From a virus, in IMG/VR virus record IMGVR_UViG_3300020411_004381, positions 1 through 21,922 of that record: a DNA stretch of 21,922 nt, one strand, 5' to 3'. The notes below the pieces were generated by a model that saw only the letters and a program-made list of their open reading frames with translations, was not told the origin of the DNA and did no database searches. Positions 17,801-21,922 of this stretch are shown here, piece after piece (positions within the stretch are counted from its first letter, which is position 1; the number at the start of each line of letters is the position of its first letter). The translations under genes were made by a program, and so were the position numbers.

Positions 17801-19998
17801 ATGCGGCCCAGGTTTCGTTATATACAGAATATGAAAACTTTGGAAGCAGCTTGGTTGGTGCTTTGACCAAGGGCGCTAGCCTTATTGATGCTGGCTCTAA
17901 AAATGGAGCGTTTGGATTCTCATTAGACATGAACGGTGGAGACCCAGAGGGTGATATTCTACTGGGAGACACAGAAACTTTGTTAGGAGACTTTGATCCG
18001 ATATCTCAAGAGGTAATGTCGTTGTCAGGTCAAACCAATATAATAAATGAACTATTCCCTGTTGCAAGCCCAACGAGTGCTCCTCCAGGAAATGTGTCTG
18101 TTGGAGGTATAACTGGGTCCTCTTCAAAGGTAGATGTCGCAGCCGTAGCCAGAATCTCTGTCGTTGAGGAAATAAGGAAGTCATTTAAAAGGCTATCTGG
18201 AATAGACCCACTTTCTAGCGTTGTCGGAGGCGATGTAGTTAGTTTTAGTGATTTTGCGTCGGGGAACCCCGCAATACCTGCAGACGGAAAGCTTGTTGCT
18301 GTATCCAGCAGGGCTCGCGCAGAGAATGAGATAAACGACTCTATTCAGGTTACAAAAAAGTTTGAGCTACTAAAGGTTCTTAAAAACGCTATATCTCAAA
18401 GAGACTCAAAGGTTTCAACTTTAAAAAGAAATATTGAAAAGCAAAAAGAGTTAGATGAGATAGAAAGAGCGCTGTCAAGCGGTTATGCAGATCCGTTTGA
18501 TCAGATGCTTGATCAGGCAGATGATCCAAATGCATTAATCAAGAATGAAAGCGGATGGCTTGATACGCTAAAGGGTGTTTATGACGTAACAAAGCAGTCT
18601 ATAGATATATTAACAGGAGATGCTACAGAGTCAACCTTATGGGATCATTTGATAATAGATGATACGAGAAATTATTTGGGGCCAGGATCTGGAAAAAGAT
18701 TTGTTATAAAAAATCATAATATAATAAGGTCAGAGTTTAGAGAAACACCACCTGATTTCACTAGAGTAAATGTAGTTGGAGACGCCCCAATATATGGTGA
18801 GTCATATAGAAGATCGTTTCAGGGTGTTGCGTTTTGGTGTGGTGCAACAGACTTTGATCTTTGGAGGCAGTATGGGTATAAGCAGAGTGGCGATATTAAG
18901 CTTAACTTTGCAGCAAATGCGGAATTGCAGTGCAAGCCATATGCTATTATGCAGTTACAAATGCAAAGAGCTAAAATAAACTCTGGGTCAGTAACTGTAG
19001 TTGGAAATGAATATTATCAGCCAGGAGATGTAGTTTATGTTCAATATAAAAATCTTCTTTATTACGTAACACAGGTTAGTCATGCTTTTCAAATGGGTGG
19101 CTCTTATACTACCACTCTAACGCTTACCAATGGTCATCCAGTAGGATCATATCTACCCAGTCCATTTGACATTATTGGCCAGCAGTTTGTAGGAAATCCA
19201 TTACATGAGGGTATTTTAGTACACAAAAGTACATCTGGTGATGATGGATACATTCCCTTGCAGCCTGATTGCACACTTTTATTTCCTCCAAATGTAACAA
19301 TAGATGATCATAATGTTAGCACACTTCTTGATTTTCAAAATAATCAAAACAGATACTATAATATGATGCTTGATTTGTCATCAAAGAGTGTCATGACAGA
19401 TGAAACTTATGTTGTAATAAGAGGTTTTGTGACTGGCGATGGAGTTACGGACCAGACGGCAAAAGTCAAGAGGCGAATGGAAGCGGTTAGAAATCTTTTG
19501 GTGGACCCAGTTCAAATGACCCAAGGCGAATTTTCTTCTATGGGAGGAGATGATGTTTTGGATATGTTTAGGCGTCAAAAATCTACCAAGGGAATAACTA
19601 CAATGATACTTCCCAATGGCAATTTGGCAAAATCAATACCTGAAGACAAGATAATATTGCAAACAGTTAACCTTAATGGTGGAAATAATACTGTCGATTA
19701 TAGCATAGAATGTATGAATAGGGATATTTTTAATAGATATGAGCTTGAACAAGGAAATATTTCTAGAACTGGCGCATCTAATGTTAGCTCACAGGCAGGC
19801 AAAATGTTTAGTGCAAATTCTTTTTGGTTAAGCGAAGATGAGAAGGCTAATATTAAAGCTGCAGAGATAAAAGATTCAAAGAACAAATTTCCAAATGGCG
19901 GACCAAGCCAAGGAACGTGGTTTCATACCAGAGATGGTCTTGCGGAAGATCCAGACGCTGTTCAAAGAGCTATAGAAGTTGGAATAATAAAACTTTAA
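14815..19998 (+). CDS. Giant baseplate hub protein (gp27 / gpD-like) with insertions
   Basis: I choose GTG 14815 as start (1727 aa), because GGAG at 14805-14808 is 6 nt before it; the in-frame TTG 14803 has no SD. The N-terminal 330 residues are mostly helical (NPEAVILIKKKAFSTLKSAN, then WMDKTEKFLLRATKALFAYK) and unassigned. Residues about 383-505 match the first beta-domain of gp27/late-control-D hubs: ADSVNIFIRGNRMTND, then VFGGFVRNTSSSFTNGKNTV and VSCIDNMEWLRWSRV. A coiled coil follows at about 720-760, a Gly/Asp-rich insert at about 975-1160, and a second coiled coil at about 1183-1225. Residues about 1296-1460 look like the closing hub domain (SGSVTVVGNEYYQPGDVVYV, YYVTQVSHAFQMGGSYTTTL, TNGHPVGSYLPSPFDIIG). 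A further 270-residue C-terminal part contains VVIRGFVTGDG and RRMEAVRNLLV. The spike gene follows 90 bp later, as expected. Typical hubs are 350-500 aa, so this one carries over 1000 extra residues. Confidence 0.75.
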   Translation: MGGWLSENYEKYKEMLGSSDVNSDDIDTLLRKDVTNTVDLVEDGVSVYLNQNRSESIRPNTRNIVSSNPEAVILIKKKAFSTLKSANDLQWMDKTEKFLLRATKALFAYKVTQIRAYESLTKLDDYYEKNRSINLLLFSDFLYNIQMLALQENTHDQQSNYLIEQFTLRYGPSETWSAAQRDEFQREIGAISSSNLSLSVDGEIDLLIANTRRRLAKIDYDGIGKDDMASIASVLKRNAFGPDAGLTTWIVDPSNTDNYTTGPGTGVIELTLFNAFTTNCSIESTPSQTSFVIEDPYRILDIIEDDIELAINEALSGTIGVLSSMAGSSGVLASQNSNVPLIDGAMIGSSMLELAGLGSMDDTLDMDYVRDRLRTFYLGRPFINAADSVNIFIRGNRMTNDYSNSGAAMNSLSIMDKSEYSIDEVMLKAEKKLYAGNVNEDVLDLDAYLKMRDNSSLSMVHVFGGFVRNTSSSFTNGKNTVSVSCIDNMEWLRWSRVIGQPALNDPQGLLEDPVTPFDIKSDSSGAMSFQDAPELLYENKILIGTGLLTYNSGILNGQFASENNIVQGQYNLGGSLFGAMKVQAPSGFVYRWKKGIITATAGLTSNNPLFNDWSKISQYTEAYGVSIGEDVFNNLDTANILSMLIVGQPYNVDAFIRQAYEIQGISNTNASTLSSSDPLFSVLNATRKQNLKFGNFKPYRVITMNASSVERLASDSVLKTEANTKIEQLQKRKAELRNTIKKLKANSPAGSKSSVITSSLVSEIKTIDAGIQKQLAMANLDKNSLDNQGHDTSFNLFGETQDMANSGNYEADQNISRAMTQVGAQRRVDDVRMNNDHNLFIISDQYDSNTEIKQYLFQLKKGGWNLFSGQFYTTYEKCVEASSIVDLEFFCNSAGHIELRPPQWNRTPLSVLRDYLQISRSENKNIIPEFLQNLFQTRIQSLRREVHALNVKIALTSLLMGFFPDRSIIPGMSISGSESLKFFGILVGDSEASGGDAAQVSLYTEYENFGSSLVGALTKGASLIDAGSKNGAFGFSLDMNGGDPEGDILLGDTETLLGDFDPISQEVMSLSGQTNIINELFPVASPTSAPPGNVSVGGITGSSSKVDVAAVARISVVEEIRKSFKRLSGIDPLSSVVGGDVVSFSDFASGNPAIPADGKLVAVSSRARAENEINDSIQVTKKFELLKVLKNAISQRDSKVSTLKRNIEKQKELDEIERALSSGYADPFDQMLDQADDPNALIKNESGWLDTLKGVYDVTKQSIDILTGDATESTLWDHLIIDDTRNYLGPGSGKRFVIKNHNIIRSEFRETPPDFTRVNVVGDAPIYGESYRRSFQGVAFWCGATDFDLWRQYGYKQSGDIKLNFAANAELQCKPYAIMQLQMQRAKINSGSVTVVGNEYYQPGDVVYVQYKNLLYYVTQVSHAFQMGGSYTTTLTLTNGHPVGSYLPSPFDIIGQQFVGNPLHEGILVHKSTSGDDGYIPLQPDCTLLFPPNVTIDDHNVSTLLDFQNNQNRYYNMMLDLSSKSVMTDETYVVIRGFVTGDGVTDQTAKVKRRMEAVRNLLVDPVQMTQGEFSSMGGDDVLDMFRRQKSTKGITTMILPNGNLAKSIPEDKIILQTVNLNGGNNTVDYSIECMNRDIFNRYELEQGNISRTGASNVSSQAGKMFSANSFWLSEDEKANIKAAEIKDSKNKFPNGGPSQGTWFHTRDGLAEDPDAVQRAIEVGIIKL

Positions 19999-20088
19999 AT
20001 AACTTACTATTTTAAAAGTTATTGAGTATTATATTATAATAGTTTATTACTTTATGAAAATCATTTATTATTTTTACTGGTTAGTAGT
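19999..20088 (+). promoter_or_regulatory. Leader of spike gene: dyad, TATAAT box, no Shine-Dalgarno
   Basis: This 90-nt AT-rich gap contains an 8-bp dyad, AATAACTT (19998-20005) with AAGTTATT (20016-20023) and a 10-nt loop but no T-run, so it is not a standard terminator. It also contains TATAAT at 20035-20040, without a fitting -35 box. A 12-codon hydrophobic reading frame (ATG 20054, stop TGA 20090-20092; MKIIYYFYWLVVV by translation) ends in ATGA overlap with the spike ATG 20089. No SD lies before the spike start, in contrast to every other gene here. Confidence 0.3.
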
Positions 20089-21922
20089 ATGATTGGCGAA
20101 TTTTTCGAAGCAAAAATAGTTCGGGTTAACACAAGAGAGAATACATGCACCCTTAGGCGTATCGGTGATTCTGGTGATGGAAAAGGGATTACGGATGTGC
20201 CATTACCACAGCAATCTGGATATACTGATCGTGGAGTATATATTCATTATCCAAAGGACACAAGAGTTCTTGCCTTTTTTGCTCCTGCTATAACGCAAAA
20301 TCCTGTTACAATACTCAGTGTTCTTACAGAGGCACACATGTCGGGCAAGGGCTTGGATCCTATGGATCTGCCCGCAACTGTTTATAGCAACCCAAGAATG
20401 AGAGACTCTGCTTACTCTCCAGATGCAGTAATGAGGGGTGCGGCAGGATCTGATATTGGTGTGTTTAGATCTGGAGACATACGCATGTCCACGTCTCGTG
20501 GTAATGGTATGTATCTTAGAAGGCGTGGGTGGGGAGATAGTCTTTATTTGACTTCACATCTAGTTATAGAAAGCAGCAACTCTCATAATTTTATATCTGG
20601 AAACGTAATAAGGGTTTTTGGCGCAGACAGGCTGGCTCACCAGCCAGGTGAGTTTTATCATAACGACATAAGGTGTGACTTTAATCAGGACAATCCAGCC
20701 GGCCTACATGAGGTCGGTATGTTTCCTGCAAGTATTGCATGTGATACGACGGGTGTTTTAGATTTAAATAGAAACCCCAGACGGTCTGAATATGTGTTAA
20801 AGGTAAATGAATATGCTGAACAGTCGTCATTCAAGGGGTTTGACCATGAAGTTTTAATGCAATCTGGAGATGCAGATATAAGCACTGATGGCTATACATT
20901 CTCCAGAGATAAGTCGACAACAAATAGACTTCATATGCCAGAAAATCAATTATTAGAGGTTATAGCCGGAAGTGTTGTTGATATAAATGGAAATGTATTA
21001 GATATAAACTACAACAAAGTTGTTCTTGGCACAGGAATAGGCAGGTATCCGTGGAAAGATAAAAGGTCGCTCGAAGAGATTATTGCTGTTGATACAATGC
21101 TTAAGAGTCGAAGAGAAATAGGGTATCACTTTCAATTGTCTACAAACGTTTTGTCGATACCAAAGAGCACAAGTACATCAAATTTTTGCCTTGATATAGA
21201 TAAAGAGGGTGTTTTAAAGCTAAATGTTCCAAGTTCGACTAATACGGGGAATATTCCATTTTCATCTACCGCTAATTTTCTTGGGCCTGGTGACGATGTA
21301 AGCTTAAAGTATAGTAACCCTAGCAAAAAAGAGCCTGTTCCGGTTATGCTTTGGAGTGATTTTCTTGAAACAAATGACGAAGATGGAGATGGGGAGGTCG
21401 ATGCTGGAGCACTATCCGTTGCTGGTGGCTTTAGAAAGCTTCTTCTTCCGAGGGCTAAAAATAGGCCTGTCCGTGAGACTGGGGTCGAGCATCTTAATAT
21501 TGATGATAACCAATACTTTCCAAAAACAAATGATGGAGCAACAAAAGATAGTATTAGAATAAATACAACCAAATATCATAACATGTATGCAGCAGCAGAG
21601 AGGGCTATTGCTACCAGAATAACAGATATAAAGATGGTTAAGCATGGAAATAAGAGTCTTATAAAAAGCAGTCCATATGGAAAACAGTTTGAGGTTCTTG
21701 CTGTAACAACCAGGAATTCAAAAGAACAGTTAGACCCATTCTACCCTTCAGATAGGACGGTTGTTACTGTAGAGCCTGCGCAGCCAGCAATATATCCGGG
21801 CGGAATTAACTGTGTTGTTGCAGGAAGTTCCAGTGGTAATTGGAGTACTTACTCTAATAGCTATGAGACGACTACAGATTCAAAAGAGGGGCCGAAAGCA
21901 GTTCCTCTTGGCCATCTGCCTA
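20089..21922 (+). CDS. Baseplate spike / central puncturing protein (gp5 / gpV-like), 3'-truncated by window edge
   Basis: Open from ATG 20089 to the window end (611 complete codons, no stop). Residues 2-85 fit the OB-fold of gp5/gpV spikes: FFEAKIVRVNTRENTCTLRR, then DVPLPQQSGYTDRGVYIHYP and KDTRVLAFFAP, then NPVTILSVL; the LPQ..G motif and the PVxIL.VL strand are typical. It directly follows the hub gene, the standard D-V order. The rest is beta-rich with repeated short strands (residues 150-420) and a long C-terminal part rather than an obvious short beta-helix needle. Residues 430-438 (DEDGDGEVD) match a DxDxDGxxD calcium-loop pattern. Expected role: bind the hub trimer at the tail tip and pierce the outer surface. 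No lysozyme motif is visible in the part seen. The start has no SD (only ACTGGTTAG upstream), so initiation is probably weak or coupled. Being over 611 aa, it is larger than most simple spikes. Confidence 0.68.
   Translation, partial: MIGEFFEAKIVRVNTRENTCTLRRIGDSGDGKGITDVPLPQQSGYTDRGVYIHYPKDTRVLAFFAPAITQNPVTILSVLTEAHMSGKGLDPMDLPATVYSNPRMRDSAYSPDAVMRGAAGSDIGVFRSGDIRMSTSRGNGMYLRRRGWGDSLYLTSHLVIESSNSHNFISGNVIRVFGADRLAHQPGEFYHNDIRCDFNQDNPAGLHEVGMFPASIACDTTGVLDLNRNPRRSEYVLKVNEYAEQSSFKGFDHEVLMQSGDADISTDGYTFSRDKSTTNRLHMPENQLLEVIAGSVVDINGNVLDINYNKVVLGTGIGRYPWKDKRSLEEIIAVDTMLKSRREIGYHFQLSTNVLSIPKSTSTSNFCLDIDKEGVLKLNVPSSTNTGNIPFSSTANFLGPGDDVSLKYSNPSKKEPVPVMLWSDFLETNDEDGDGEVDAGALSVAGGFRKLLLPRAKNRPVRETGVEHLNIDDNQYFPKTNDGATKDSIRINTTKYHNMYAAAERAIATRITDIKMVKHGNKSLIKSSPYGKQFEVLAVTTRNSKEQLDPFYPSDRTVVTVEPAQPAIYPGGINCVVAGSSSGNWSTYSNSYETTTDSKEGPKAVPLGHLP

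Noticed and set aside
18776-18979. Short + strand frame inside the hub gene
   Set aside because: It overlaps the well-supported hub domain in another frame and its product has no recognisable features.
20035-20040. TATAAT as a sigma70 promoter for the spike gene
   Set aside because: No -35-like hexamer at 16-18 bp and no extended -10; kept only as a remark in the leader entry.
21132-21572. 146-codon antisense reading frame
   Set aside because: It lies entirely inside the spike gene on the other strand, has no SD and a composition typical of antisense shadow; the same applies to the other minus-strand frames throughout the window.
1-21922. CRISPR array, tRNA, rRNA, insertion sequence, integrase or defence genes
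   Set aside because: I looked for regularly spaced repeats, cloverleaf-like segments, transposase motifs and non-tail genes on both strands and saw none; a non-phage contractile injection system is less likely given the fibre, terminator and G/GT chaperone set, though not formally excluded.

Overview
The window is almost certainly a piece of a contractile-tailed (myovirus-type) bacteriophage genome, or of a prophage or metagenomic phage contig. It holds the tail and tail-fibre module only. No replication, packaging, capsid, lysis, integrase, tRNA or host-like gene is visible. The DNA is AT-rich, with strong use of ATA (Ile) and AGA (Arg) codons. All genes lie on the + strand, packed with gaps of 0 to 105 bp, and nearly all have Shine-Dalgarno (SD) sequences of GGAG/AGGAGG type. 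The host therefore uses canonical SD initiation, but the sequence does not identify it. The size of several structural proteins (sheath about 1090 aa, hub about 1727 aa, fibre 1213 aa) is reminiscent of large or jumbo myoviruses. No stretch over about 105 bp lacks a gene.

Layout. (1) 2-5331: two tandem fibre/spike proteins with pectate-lyase-like beta-helix segments; the first is cut by the window edge. (2) 5340-6163: two small genes in a one-base overlap (TAATG). One is a coiled coil plus carboxypeptidase-regulatory-like beta-sandwich protein, the other is unknown. (3) 6184-6990: a probable tail terminator/completion protein. (4) 7064-10961: the giant tail sheath protein and the tail tube protein, followed by a clear Rho-independent terminator at 11009-11040. 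(5) 11067-11968: tail assembly chaperones in the lambda G/GT style. A perfect A AAA AAC slippery heptamer sits just before the first stop and an SD-like GAGGAGG just upstream of it, so a -1 frameshift would make a 300-aa fusion. (6) 11968-13791: tape measure protein. (7) 13810-14784: a tube-initiator/baseplate-hub connector candidate. (8) 14815-19998: giant gp27/gpD-like baseplate hub. (9) 20089 to the window end: gp5/gpV-like OB-fold spike protein, running off the edge.

How they work together. The order terminator, sheath, tube, chaperones (frameshifted), tape measure, hub connector, hub, spike is the classic order of P2/Mu-like contractile tails. Chaperones coat the tape measure protein, tube subunits polymerise from the hub/spike complex to the length the tape measure sets, the terminator caps the tube, the sheath assembles around it, and the fibres recognise the host surface. 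The most notable points are the programmed frameshift signal, the very large sheath and hub with inserted domains, a small beta module that seems to recur in both fibre and sheath, and the spike gene's lack of an SD.
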